Notes under the pieces: generated by a model
The model's database searches: none
Told to the model about the DNA's origin: nothing
What the model saw: only the letters and a program-made list of their open reading frames with translations
Origin: Bolinopsis microptera
Taxonomy: Eukaryota; Ctenophora; Tentaculata; Lobata; Bolinopsidae
Length of the DNA stretch: 64,000 nt
Direction: 5' to 3'
NCBI RefSeq assembly: GCF_026151205.1
Contig: NC_087077.1
Coordinates: forward strand, 7,493,983 to 7,557,982
Made by a program: the position numbers and the translations under genes
Shown: piece by piece, positions 46,676 through 57,835 of the stretch
How positions within the stretch are numbered: position 1 is the stretch's first letter
How the letters are laid out: each line of letters opens with the position of its first letter

Positions 46676-47296
46676 CCTTACGAGACATATTTATATGGTA
46701 CGAAATTTGGGGATTTTTGGAAAAAATCCCCATATTTTCGTACTACCAAAATTGTGGCCGCCATTTCAAAATCCCACACATTAATTTTTATGTATTTGGC
46801 TTAAATAGGGCTAATTTGAGGTGAATTTGTCAAATAAGTTGTTTTACGTGTTTTGTGAGACAAGGATACGCATTTCTCAGGTAAATAGAAAGTTACCTTA
46901 AAGTACTTAGTATAAAAATTTCTGGTTTTTCAGTGTTACGTGAAAAACGTGCGTCAGATTCAAAATTATCTCACATATAATTTTATATAGACTTCTATAA
47001 CAACGACTAGTTTCACACTAGAAAAACATTAAATACAAAATAGAATAATGAAGACATGCAATTTTCACCCTTATGGAATAACTTGAACAGCTAAACATTG
47101 TTGTTAAACAAATGGATCCTGCTCCGAAAATTTTGATTTCTCTGAAATAATTTAGCGTGAAAATGCGACAATTTAATTTGGGGTACGAAATTTGGGGATT
47201 TCTGAAAAAAATCCCCGTATTTTCGTTCCCCCATAATTCCGATCCCCAGAATTATGATCCACAGAATTATAATATACATAAATATGTCTTGTAAGG
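46676..47296. mobile_element. 621-bp CCTTAC-ended MITE
   Basis: Inverted ends CCTTACGAGACATATTTATA (46676) and the complement of CCTTACAAGACATATTTATG (to 47296), flanked by TA at 46674-46675 and 47297-47298. Near each end, in direct orientation, lies an imperfect palindrome with ACGAAATTTGGGGATTT and AATCCCC-TATTTTCGT. The plan is the same as in the larger element at 20865-23130. No ORF of its own. Confidence 0.82.
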
Positions 47297-47551
47297 TATG
47301 GTATATTGGTATACCATGAAAACATTGAACTGTGGGCATGAAGGTTATCATTAAATTATTACGAAAATTATATAGATACCCACTTTGGCATTTCGTCAGA
47401 ATTATGTACAATTATTTACAGATACAAATTTTTGAGAAGTATAGAACCATTTAAGAGTAAAAGGACAACAGGTTGGTCATGATAGTGTTAAAAGTAAGAG
47501 AGGCATACAGTTCTGCACTTCTTTTAATCAAGTTTAAATAAAAAATATCAA

Positions 47552-48370
47552 TCAATCCAATTCCAAATCAAATTCATGAAAAACAAAATCGCTGTTAACA
47601 TATGATCTGTCTAAAACTTCTGGGTATACAACATTATCCGTTATCCCAATGTCCAACGACAAAACTCTGGGGGTGTCCTTCTCCCCAACCCTGCTTTGCG
47701 CCACATAGTATTGACCATGGGAGAAGAATGGCCGGCCCAAGAAGATCCCAACCTTTTTCAACGTTTGTCTTGTTGGACGTGATCGCAAAACAGGGTCTTA
47801 AAGGGAATTGTCGGCGAGTCATGTCAAAGGGAAACGTTCCATAAGTTGGGTTTATAGGGATGTGTAGGATGAAAACTTTGTTACCCTTGTGAGATCCTCC
47901 GGCAACTACGGCTTCTATGATGTTGTCATGCAATACAGACAGTAACGATGTATTTGGTGCCGTTACAATGACCTTGTTGAGGCTGCAGGTTCCGTAGAAG
48001 CATAACAGGGCAGCCGACTTTCACTTTCAACTGGTGGGGTGGCATTCCACTTGGTGACAGAGTGTTCAGGTACTTTTGTGGAATGTCAAAGCTGTCTTCG
48101 GAGCTCACTTTGTCGTTGGACTTGTAGAGTCTCTTTTTGCCCGGAAACTTCGCCATGACTTTGTTGTTATTCAAGTCAACAGTTTTGGTCGTTGGGCAGA
48201 TCAGGCTTCTACTTGCAGTCCAGCTGTAATCTATGTACTGAGTTTCAAGGTCTTCAAACACCCAGTTTATCAGAGCATCTAAGTCACCCTTGAAAATCAA
48301 CTTTTCCGGGATGAATACCCTGAACTGGCCACCTAACCTTGAGGATGGATTGGAAGCAGACCGTCACCGC
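47552..48370 (-). pseudogene. Helitron PIF1-like helicase C-terminal fragment, frameshifted
   Basis: Three overlapping minus-strand frames together match the end of a Helitron PIF1-type helicase. The first, entering at about 48370, has FRVFIPEKLIFKGDLDALI, the second-domain motif SGMPPHQLKVKVGCPVMLLR and CNGTKYIV. The second (from 47933) has FPLRPCFAITSNK. The third (from 47788) has LKKVGIFLGRPFFSHGQYYV and AQSRVG. Frame breaks lie near 47930 and 47780, and a stop closes the frame just beyond 48370. The N-terminal helicase and Rep nuclease parts are absent. Such helicases unwind DNA during rolling-circle transposition; this copy is dead. Confidence 0.88.
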
Positions 48371-48490
48371 AAGATAAAAGATAATCAGTAAATTCTTTGT
48401 CCTCGCTGTTCTTGTAAATAGATAATTGATATTGGTTTTTATACTTATTTGTATTGTTAATTTGTGCAGATAATATTGTCTTAATAACGA

Positions 48491-48768
48491 ATGGTGTCAA
48501 GAGACTGAAATAATTATTACCTATTCAATTCGCGTTTTTGACACCACTTGGGGATCCAAATTTGGGCACTCAAATTCTTATTCCATGGCAAATTTTTTAT
48601 TTTTTCATGCTGATTTGAAAAGCATTAAAGCATTTGACCCTGTCAAAAAAGTTTCAGTTGTATATCTTTTACGGTTTTTGCGGAAAGTCGCGTTAAAGTT
48701 GATGCCGTGGTGTCAGTAAAATGGTAGGGATAAACAAATATATCGTCTCGCTTTATATATACTATAAG
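48491..48768 (+). repeat. Dispersed ~280-bp repeat, copy 2
   Basis: Second copy of the repeat at 25647-25932, same orientation. Its right end touches the 110-bp direct repeat at 48771. Confidence 0.85.
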
Positions 48769-48770
48769 AT

Positions 48771-48881
48771 GATGTTGTCAACTTGTAGGATCTCTGATCG
48801 CACTGCACGGAAATTACTGTCTTGAACTCAAATAATTATGCAGTTATTTAAGGGAAATAACTAGAACTTAGATTAAGAAAC
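48771..48881 (+). repeat. 110-bp direct repeat, right copy
   Basis: Partner of 46410-46519. After AAGAAAC the two copies diverge completely. Confidence 0.9.
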
Positions 48882-49614
48882 CCCCAAAATTCAATAATTA
48901 TTTCTCTTCCCAACAACATAATCATTGAAATTTGTCTAAAGCTTTGGGCCATTTGTTATATTCTACGAAATACTATGAAGTGGAAAGTATGTGAAAGATC
49001 AAGGAATAATAATTATGAATTCAAAATATTTACTTTAAGCTGGGATTAGGGATTGAGACCAGAACGCTTTTCCGCAAAATAAATTTGATATGTAAAACTG
49101 ATACACAACAACAAAATATTGGCTAGCAACGGACATTTGATTTAAACTCTGACTGATAAGATGGTCAGATAAGTAGGAACTGGACAATGTGGTCATCAGT
49201 CAGTATAATCAATAATAATCTGGTTCCAGGCACAAAGGCTGACTCAATACCGGAACTTGCTCAGATCAGACATATTATGAAATATTGGCCATTCTATATT
49301 TCCTTCAAATCAGAGAAATTTGAATTTTATCCCCATAAATTTGTAATTAATTATTTCCTAGGTATGTGTCTGCGTCACGAAGTACGAATGGATGTTTGTT
49401 AAAAACCTTGTTTTCAAACTGTATATCAACAAACAAAATTTGTCAAGCTATGGTGGTGTTACACTTACAGTCTGGAATATCACCTAAAAATAAAAAGAAT
49501 CTTCTGATTTAAGCCAGAAGATCGCAAAATGCAGTTACCAAGGTCCAGGATCTTAAAGTTAAGTGTCACTGAACATGCCTGGTATTATAACGGTGACCCA
49601 AATGTTCGAGTAAG
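48882..49614. other. Unassigned sequence
   Basis: No gene or repeat recognised. The ORF at 49187-49402 lacks conserved motifs. Confidence 0.4.
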
Positions 49615-51155
49615 TGATAAGCCTCATGATATTGATAAGAAAGGACAATGAAAAGTCCTCATCACCATTAGCGCCCTCAGGTATACTGATGACACCAACA
49701 AATTGGAATATCCCCGGACCGATGGCTTCACCATTAAAGTGGCAGCATCATCCACTCTATCAACCAATACCACAATACTTTCGCTTGTGAGAGCTGTGTG
49801 CGATAACTGTGGGCACGTGTGCAGCAACCCCAGAACGTAGAAAGGGCTAAGTAGCTCCACAAGATTGGAGCGAAGACACTTTGTTTTATAATATCTGACG
49901 GACACTTAGACTATAGCTAGAGGCTAACGCAGACTCGATCACGTACTGCAGTAAATAGTAAATACCGTCGGGCGACTGCATTACATACCGTAGATTGGGG
50001 TAAAATCGCCGTGTCGGGGAAATTCGCCACTATTTTTCAAATATTCATTTTACCGTTTTGAATTGTTAGGAGGTCGAGTTTTTGTATAGTATTGTGTTGA
50101 ACAAATGGTTATAAAGGTATTCCTATTCAAAAATAAACGTTTACTATGTTAATTAAACTCAGGCAACATGAAATATTGCTATAAAGTGGCTAAAATTTCC
50201 TGCTTGCATATTTCCCATATTATACAATTATATCCTTAATCAATTCTGTGTGACATCATTAGCATAGCCATATGTCCTGTTCATTTAAGGGCAAATTTAG
50301 TTAGCCATGATGCACACAACTGATATTATAAAGTTTTCAAATTTGTGTGTGGCAAAGTTACCCTCTTCTGATCCCATCTGTTCGGCGAAGTTTGGCGCGA
50401 AATTCGCGCGCGGCTGGCAAAGTCACGCACGTGTATTGGCGAAGTTCGACTACATTTCTACTTCATCCCGGCGATGTTACCCGCAGCATGGCGATGTTAC
50501 CCCGGCGACCAAATTGCCCATTGTAACACGCAGGCTAGAGCTAGATAAGTAAAATTGGCAGGTATATCAAGGAAATATAATTGAGTTTCGAGTGGTATGG
50601 TGCTTAGCACCGAATATGGTATAGTTTCAGAATGGCGAAGTTACCCCATATTGCAGGATAACTTCGCCCTGATTTCAGTGGCACCAATCTAGCTGACTAT
50701 TTATGCCTGGCTGATGTGGTTCATACGAAAACATTTGCTTTACCAACCCTGTTCATATGAGCTATAAACTTTATCAAGTACTCGTGTCGTATTTTCTAAA
50801 TAACATGAAATAGCTGTAAAACATGGCGAAGTTCCCCCATTCTACGGTACAAAAATACTTTGTACGGGATGGATACAGGAATTGACTAAAATAAGAACTA
50901 ATTAACACGAGCTGATTGTTGAAAACCTACTTACTACATCATTGATAATATAGTAACGTGGTCGATCTATTCAACCACTTCAGTATAATTTGCCAAATTA
51001 TCGTCAAATAATAGAGCAAATTGAATATGAGTTTATTGACTACTACACCATTAGGCACTAATGGTGACCAAATCCAATGGCATTATCCTAAATTGATACA
51101 GTGTGATCAAATGAAGTAGGACCTGACAAAAACTTTGATAATGCAGGACAGCAAG
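49615..51155 (+). repeat. Duplicated segment, copy 1 (interrupted)
   Basis: 49615-49985 and 50850-51155 match the continuous stretch 53103-53790 in the same orientation with few differences. The match is interrupted by the element at 49988-50847. Confidence 0.92.
49988..50847. mobile_element. 860-bp TA-flanked TIR element with paralogous empty site
   Basis: Inverted ends CCGTAGATTGGGGTAAAATC and the complement of CCGTAGAATGGGGGAACTTC, flanked by TA (49986-49987 and 50848-50849). The uninterrupted copy at 53103-53790 reads TTACATACAAAAATAC at the matching place with a single TA. That shows exactly what was inserted. The interior has several copies of GGCGAAGTTACCCC and GGCGATGTTACCCC in both orientations. 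The small ORF at 50307-50552 is built partly on these repeats and is not called as a gene. Confidence 0.92.
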
Positions 51156-51822
51156 ATACTGCCCATGATGTGAGTATCTGAACATGTCTTGCAGATAAGT
51201 TAGAGCCAATCCTAGCAAGGACCTATCAGATAGTAGTAAGATTTTGAATGCAATAATTTTCTTTGTATCCAGCCAGTGAAGATTGATCAGGTCATCCTCG
51301 AGATGGTCGTGTTAATTTAGTGGAACAACACATTTACGGTCCTGGAGTTGAAAAGCATTACTTGAATTGAAATTTCATCCAGCAGGATTAACTCCATTGA
51401 ACTGGAGAGTGAACCGCGGTCAGATGGCTCATAAAGAAACACGTGAACTTTAACCACCTGCACTGTCGGTTATTGTTTGGAATAAATCTTAAGTTTCCCT
51501 TGAAGAGGTATAGTCAGACTAAATAAATGGTGGAAACATTTAAGGATTTATTAGTTCATGAGCCTGTGTTTGTTCCTAGACCTTATAACACCAACTGGTG
51601 AGTAAATAAGTGAAGCACGCACGTGCAGCTCCACTGTCCTTTTTGATTTTTCTGTAACGTTCGGCATTTTGTTCAATTTTAATCAGGGTTTAACTGTATT
51701 CGGTTGAGAAAATTAGCTAATAGCGACCATTTAACTAACAATGATTGGTCCTCTTCTTGTTAATTTAAACAGACAATTTATAATTAAACAATTAGGGTTC
51801 AAGTTCAAATAACAAACGTATT
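51156..51822. other. Intergenic, upstream of pentraxin-like ORF
   Basis: No feature recognised before the TATA-like motif at 51823. Confidence 0.45.
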
Positions 51823-51828
51823 TATAAA
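51823..51828 (+). promoter_or_regulatory. TATA-like box
   Basis: TATAAA 45 bases before the ATG at 51868. The spacing would leave a very short leader. Confidence 0.35.
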
Positions 51829-51867
51829 TGATCAGTATTCACTATTCAGTAATCTTAAACCAGGATC

Positions 51868-52218
51868 ATGTTTTTGCAACTCCTAACAGCCCTGCTAGCC
51901 CTCCATTGCACCACTATATTGGCTTCAGAGGGATCCTTAACAAAGGCACTGCAGTTCGGTACCACACTTGAGGACTACGTAAAGTTTTCACCTGACATGA
52001 GCCATGTCAAAGACTCCCTAACGGTGTGTCCATGGGTAAAGAAACAGCTGGCTAGTGCCCGCAGATCCTGGTTTAGCTACAAAACGTCCAGACATGACAG
52101 TTTCGAGATTCTAATATCATATGCTGAAACGTCAACAATCTGGCAAGTGCTGTTACAGTACCCCTCAACACGTGGACTCATCAATGTCAAAGTTGGTCAA
52201 CAAGCACTGGGACAATGA
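51868..52218 (+). CDS. Small secreted pentraxin/LamG-like protein (truncated domain)
   Basis: The ORF of 116 codons starts at an ATG followed by a hydrophobic signal sequence (MFLQLLTALLALHCTTILA). The rest, LEDYVKFSPDMSHVKDSLTV, then CPWVKK, RRSWFSYKTS and FEILISYAET, resembles the first beta-strands of pentraxin-type concanavalin A-like domains. Those read NFTLCFW, then SLFSYNTQGRDNELL. Pentraxins are secreted, calcium-dependent pattern-binding proteins of about 200 residues; the calcium-binding half is absent here. The ORF ends 28 bases before the duplicated block at 52246, so the 3' part may have been lost or may be an exon not seen. It may also be a real short gene. Confidence 0.5.
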   Translation: MFLQLLTALLALHCTTILASEGSLTKALQFGTTLEDYVKFSPDMSHVKDSLTVCPWVKKQLASARRSWFSYKTSRHDSFEILISYAETSTIWQVLLQYPSTRGLINVKVGQQALGQ

Positions 52219-52245
52219 AGACCTACTATAATGGTACTCTTAGGA

Positions 52246-53100
52246 GATAATATTAATTGAGTATGCATGCCATCTAGCCCTTCACGTTTTACGAACATTA
52301 ATCTGAGGTTGAAGATGTGATTTCCATGCTGATTTGATAAGCTTAAACAACATCGACAACTTTGCTTACTTTGTCATATTTACCATCGACGGTATTCAGC
52401 TTTTAATTTCAACATTTTTGTGATTCTAGCTAAACGTAATTAACAAAATTAAAATTGAGACATGTTTTGTGATAGGATACCAGGCTTGATTCATGACTTG
52501 ATCTCGATAACGATAGCACCAGATGATAGTTATGAAATATAAACATGGACAATGTTGAGTACTAATTAATTCAATTTCATATCAGCCTTATGCGACAGAT
52601 CCTGCTAGAGTGAGGCTAGTTTAACTTATGACTTTAATTTAAACGCTGGCGTGGCAACAATAATCCGAACCAGTTAGCCTAATTTAACGGTACTCAAAGT
52701 AAAGCAGATACAAACCGATATTAGCAGTATAAGAAATATCACTTCTTATCCGACGGAGTAGTTTAATGAGTCGATTAAACGATCTTATCTTGAATTATCG
52801 GTAGTTATGATCGATTATGACAATGTCATTTTGATTTAGCTATGTTTATATTAATGATTATGTTGCTATTTGCATTATATGGCGTACAATTTTCGACATT
52901 ATAATTTGGGTTGTCATCGTTGTTAGTGTTAGTATTAGTTGTTAGAATCAACTATTTCGTGTTAGCCGTTCTAGGAACTGACCGGTCTGGGGTTTTGGCT
53001 GCTGGACCGGAAACGGCCGGATATCAATATACTTACCGAGTTTTCAAAACCTACTCTCAAAATAATTTTTCTAGTATCAACAATTTTTCTAGTCCTTTCT
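52246..53100 (+). repeat. Inverted duplication, uninterrupted copy
   Basis: The 855-bp segment is repeated on the minus strand as 59659-59383 plus 55529-54948. Shared stretches include GCATGCCATCTRGCC, CCAGGCTTGATTCATGACTT, and a reading frame with RINYFVLAVLGTDRSG seen in both copies. It provides the empty site for the foldback element. Confidence 0.9.
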
Positions 53101-53102
53101 CT

Positions 53103-53790
53103 GATAAGAAAGGACAATGAAAAGTCCTCATCATGATGAGGACTTTTCGTTGTCCTTTCTTAGCGCCATTAGCGCCCTCAGGTATACTGATGACACCAAC
53201 AAATTGGAATATTCCCGGTCTTGACCATTAAAGTGGCAGCATCGTCCACTCTATCAACCAATAGCACAATACTTTCGCTTGTGAGAGCTGTGTGCGATAA
53301 CTGTGGGCACGTGTGCAGCAACCCCAGAACGTAGAAAGGGCTAAGTAGCTCCACAAGATTGGAGCGAAGACACTTTGTTTTATAATATCTGACGGACACT
53401 TAGACTATAGCTAGAGGCTAACGCAGACTCGATCACGTACTGCAGTAAATACCGTCGGGCGACTGCATTACATACAAAAATACTTTGTACGGGATGGATA
53501 CAGGAATTGACTAAAATAAGAACTAATTAACACGAGCTGATTGTTGAAAACCTACTTACTACATCATTGATCATTTAGTAACGTGGTCGATCTATTCAAC
53601 CACTTCAGTATAATTTGCCAAATTATCGTCAAATAATAGAGCAAATTGAATATGAGTTTATTGACTACTACACCATTAGGCACTAATGGTGACCAAATAC
53701 AATGGCATTATCCTAAATTGATACAGTGCGATCAAATGGAGTAGGACCTGACAAAAACTTTGTTAATGCAGGACAGCAAGATACTAGTAC
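53103..53790 (+). repeat. Duplicated segment, copy 2 (empty site)
   Basis: Continuous counterpart of 49615-51155. It differs at its start by a head-to-head inverted tract (53105-53162) and by a 12-base deletion at CAGTAAATACCG. Confidence 0.92.
53105..53162. repeat. 58-bp spacerless palindrome
   Basis: TAAGAAAGGACAATGAAAAG TCCTCATCA is followed directly by its own complement, with one mismatch (T/G). In copy 1 only the left arm is present. Confidence 0.93.
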
Positions 53791-54947
53791 TACATATGTC
53801 ATCATAGTTGTTGAGTGCCATAAATGGATCTACCAAAATAGGTTTCTCATTTGACCAAACAAATAGTTGTTACTGTAGATAGTTTCCGACAAAAAGAGTG
53901 CTGCGGCCCACCCGCTCACATTGTCACTTGTTAGACTCTGCCACAGCCAAGCGACTAATAGTGAGTAGGACCTGAATATACCAGGTAACTCTTACTCTTA
54001 GTAGGTTATATTTGTCACGTGTAGGAACTGACCCAGAGGCACCATATAAGATAAGTGCGATGGATGCGAAATTGTTCTATCAGATTTGTGCAATTGGTAT
54101 TTGGTACTGCTATGATTAGGGTCAAACATTTCTCATGACGTTACATCAAAAACATCGGAAAAAAGTAATACTAATGAAAAAAACGTATAGAACAATTTTT
54201 AAACAAATTATTTGCTGAAGTATCTTCCCAGAAGCTTAAGCTTCCTGCATGGAGAGTGGAGCAGAAGTAAATTTTAGCAAACTGGAGCAGCTCTATAAGT
54301 TTAAAATGCTGAACTCTCGTGTCTCAAAATTCCCTCTTTTTTACTTTGTTTCCAAACATATGCTACGTATATATACGTGGCATATGTTTGGAAACTAATA
54401 ATGGCTAAAGCAATCTAATCTACTTAGAGGCTCTCAAAATCATCAATTAATTTGAATTATCAAGATGTTTAAATGTCAGCTCTTTATCATTGGAATTACG
54501 GACATCGACCGGAATTCCCATCAGCCTTAACACCCGGTTCTGGTCCGGCAAAATCCTTGTGAACAGTGAATTTATGGTAGCTTGTAATCTGTCAGCGAAT
54601 GTTAAACACCCGTTTATATCAGATTTTTTTTGTAACACAAAGAAAGGAGTCAAAGCAGGTACCCAGACCAATGACAAAACAATGGTTTATTTATGAGCAT
54701 TGCAAGCAGATGGTTCCTGTTTCATTGTGGCAAGCAAACTTGTTGCTAACTCCCCTTATACCAAGGTTCAAAACAAAGGCCGTTATGCCATTGAAAAAAT
54801 ATGAACATTATCCTCGCCACGAGCTTGAAAGAGATTGGAGATGGGTTTTAGGCTTTATTTTCAGAATAATCTCTAAATCAGATCTCGACTCATGATATCG
54901 GGGTTTTGTGTCCAATCCCTGATTCCACAATCAGATCGTGTGGTCTC
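53791..54947. other. Unique sequence between inverted copies
   Basis: No gene recognised. Contains the hairpin at 54348-54395. Confidence 0.5.
54348..54395. repeat. 48-bp palindrome
   Basis: GTTTCCAAACATATGC and its complement flank an ACGTATATATACGT core; one mismatch. Confidence 0.92.
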
Positions 54948-56562
54948 GAAAAAAGGACTAGACAAATTGTTGATACTAGAAATATTATTTTGAGAGTAGA
55001 TTTTGAAAATCCGGAAAGTATATTGATATCCGGCCGTTTCCGGTCCAGCAGCATAAACCCCAGACCGGTCAGTTCCTAGAACAGCTAACATGAAATAGTT
55101 AATTCTAACAACTAATACTAACACTAACAACGATGACAACCCAAATTATAATGTCGAAAATTGTACGCCATATAATGCAAATAGCAACATAATCATTAAT
55201 ATAAACATAGCTAAATCAAAATGACAATGTCATAATCGATCATAACTACCGATAATTCTAGATAAGATCGTTTAATCGACTCATTTAACTACTCCGTCGG
55301 ATAAGAAGTGATATTTCTCATACCGCTAATATCGGTTTGTATCTGCTTTACTTTGAGTGCCGTTAAATTAGGCTAACTGGTTCGGATTATTGTTGCCACG
55401 CCTGTGTTTAAATTAAAGTCATAAGTTAAACTAGCCTCACTCTAGCACGATCTGTCTCATAAGGCTGATATGAAATTGAATTAATTAGTACTCAACATTG
55501 TCCATGTTTATATTTCATAACTATCATCTTAATCAAGTATCTGACTGAAAAGCCGCACAATGTTTTGAGTATACGAGGTTTGTGATGTTATTTGGGTTTA
55601 TTGGGGTCTATAGATCAAAAAAAATTTGGGTAGACAAAAAGTTATGTGTCCACCAGGTCTGTGGCCACGCCCTTTTATATGATCGTGGGAAAATCTTACC
55701 TTTTCCTAATATAAATTCATATTTGCTCAATCAAAGCAAGTAGGGTATCAAACCTAATGTTTTTTGACCCAAGAAATCGATTGGTGACATCTATTTGACT
55801 TTCAGACCTTTCCCAGATAAGATAACCACGCCCATATTTACAATTGAGCGTCAAAATTCCCAAAAATGTAAGCAATTTTTTTGGGCAAGTTGGGTGTTGA
55901 GACCTATGTTTTTTGACCCAAGAAATTGATTGGTGATATCTATTTGACTTTCAGACCACTCTCAGATAAGATAACCACGCCCATATTTACAATCGAGCGC
56001 CAAGAATTCTCAAATACTCATGGATCTGAAGACATTCCCGTCTATATAACTTCCGCCCCGGGGTTTGAGACTTGGAATAGCTCAAGTGACCAATCAGAAA
56101 CAATTTTGACCTGGGAAGAAATTGTAGCTATGGTGCAGTTTTGCGCAATTGACCACGCCCTTTTTTGGCACTTTTGCGACTTTATAATCAAAATAACTCC
56201 GCTTCTAATTGGAATTAAAAGCTAAACTTGGCTTTAAAGTTGTTCAGAATCACAGGGGGGTAGAACATAATTTTAAAGTCACTAGACATCAGTTGTTGAG
56301 TTATATGACCACACCTTTTTTTCTCTCGCGAGTCATCATTTGCACACTAAATACCAGATATCTCGGCTTCTGATTGAGCTAGGTGCTTATCCGGGGCATT
56401 AACATGTTCAAAATCATCAGTTTAAGTAGGGTAGAGCATAATTTCAAAATCCTCAAAGATCAGGTTGTTGAGGTATTAGGCCACAACCTATTTTTACGCT
56501 CTCGCCAATAGCAATTATAGCAATTAAAATCAATATAACTCTGCTTTTGAAGAGTTCGAAGC

Positions 56563-56846
56563 CAAGAGTCGACCGAGTCCTCGGCTTCGGTTTTACCGAG
56601 GAATAGCGATTTTTCCTCGGCCTCGGTCAGGAGGACAATTCCTCGGTTTGCCTTGGCCTCGGTTAAAAATTAAGTTGCTAATCCTCGGCCTCGGGGAAAT
56701 TTTGAAGATTTTAAGGGTCGACCGAGTCCTCGGCCTCGGTTTTACCGAGGAATAGCGATTTTTCTCGGCCTCGGTCAGGAGGACAATTACTCGGTTTTTT
56801 CTCGTTCCTGGCCTCGGTCGCAAATCCTGCCCTCGGTCTACCCTTG
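56563..56846. mobile_element. 284-bp hAT-like MITE
   Basis: Ends CAAGAGTCGACCGAG and the complement of CAAGGGTAGACCGAG, flanked by a perfect 8-bp duplication TTCGAAGC (56555-56562, 56847-56854). The 8-bp target and CARGGGT start are hAT characteristics. The interior is a 148-bp tandem duplication rich in CCTCGGCCTCGG and ACCGAGG. Confidence 0.9.
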
Positions 56847-56951
56847 TTCGAAGCTGAATTTGCCTATTATGTTCAGAAGTATCACATTGAGTAGTGATTT
56901 CAAAGTCCTCTGGTATCAGGTTGCTGAGTCAATAGACCATAACCTTTACGC

Positions 56952-57118
56952 GACCAAGACAAAGCTACTAGTCTATATTACTGAAGGAAGTTGGGACAAA
57001 CTCCAAAGAGGAACTGCCAACCCTGATGCGGGACAGGGATATATGAAGGGGGTTATCTGGCGTAGATCGGACTTAGTTCCGACATAGTACTTAGTAGTAG
57101 TAGTATAAGTTAAAGTAG
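56952..57118 (+). mobile_element. LINE 3' tail, 5'-truncated, with TSD
   Basis: Matches the 3' end of the LINE at 38079-39131. GACCAAGACAAAGCTACT starts it, and CTGATGCGGGACAGGGATAT through GGACTTAGTTCCGACATAGT follow. It ends in TAG repeats and a short A/T extension. It is flanked by TTTACGC at 56945-56951 and 57119-57125. Only about 165 bases were copied, typical of aborted target-primed insertion. It lies inside the foldback element. Confidence 0.9.
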
Positions 57119-57399
57119 TTTACGCATTCGTGATAACTGCATTTCATAGTGAAATACTAAGATATCTCCGCTTCTGGTGGGAGTTGAGTGTTAATCTTGG
57201 ACATCAAAAAGATCAAAGCTTCGCATTGAATAGAGTACTCAGACATCACGTAGAACCATGATCTAGCCTCTACTCCCCTTACTGCTATAACTCTAAATAT
57301 CTTCATGCCCAGGCTAAGCACCGACCTCCAATTAGAAGCCGAGATACCTTTCAATGAGTGTTGTAATTGTTGCAAGTAATTGCTTTGAAACCCAACTTA

Positions 57400-57830
57400 A
57401 TGTGATAATTCTGACCATTTTGCTGCCCGAGTTTAGCTCCTAACTCCAATCAGAAGCTAAGTAATTTTAATTTTAAGCGCTGCAATTGCTACTCGCAAGA
57501 GCGTAAAATATAGGGTTTGGCCAAAAAAACTCAGCAACCTGATGTTTGAGGACTTTTAAATTACCATTTTTCTGCTCGAGTTTAGCTCTTTACTCCAATC
57601 AGAAGCCGATATATTTTGTATTAAGTGTGTCAATTGCTACTCGCGATAGCGTAAGAATAGGGTGTGGCCTAATACCTCAACAACCTGATGTCTGAGGACT
57701 TTGAAACCAAGTTCTACCCCACTCCATATGATAATTCTGACCATTTTGCTGCCCGAGTTTAGTTCCTAACTTCAATCAGAAGCTGAGTAATTTTAATTTT
57801 AAGCGCCGCAATTGCTACTTGCAAGAGCGT
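57400..57830. repeat. Diverged internal tandem repeats of the foldback element
   Basis: Segments with CCATTTTGCTGCCCGAGTTT, AATCAGAAGC and GCAAGAGCGTAAAA occur near 57415-57510, 57569-57660 and 57733-57830. Confidence 0.8.
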
Positions 57831-57835
57831 AAAAA

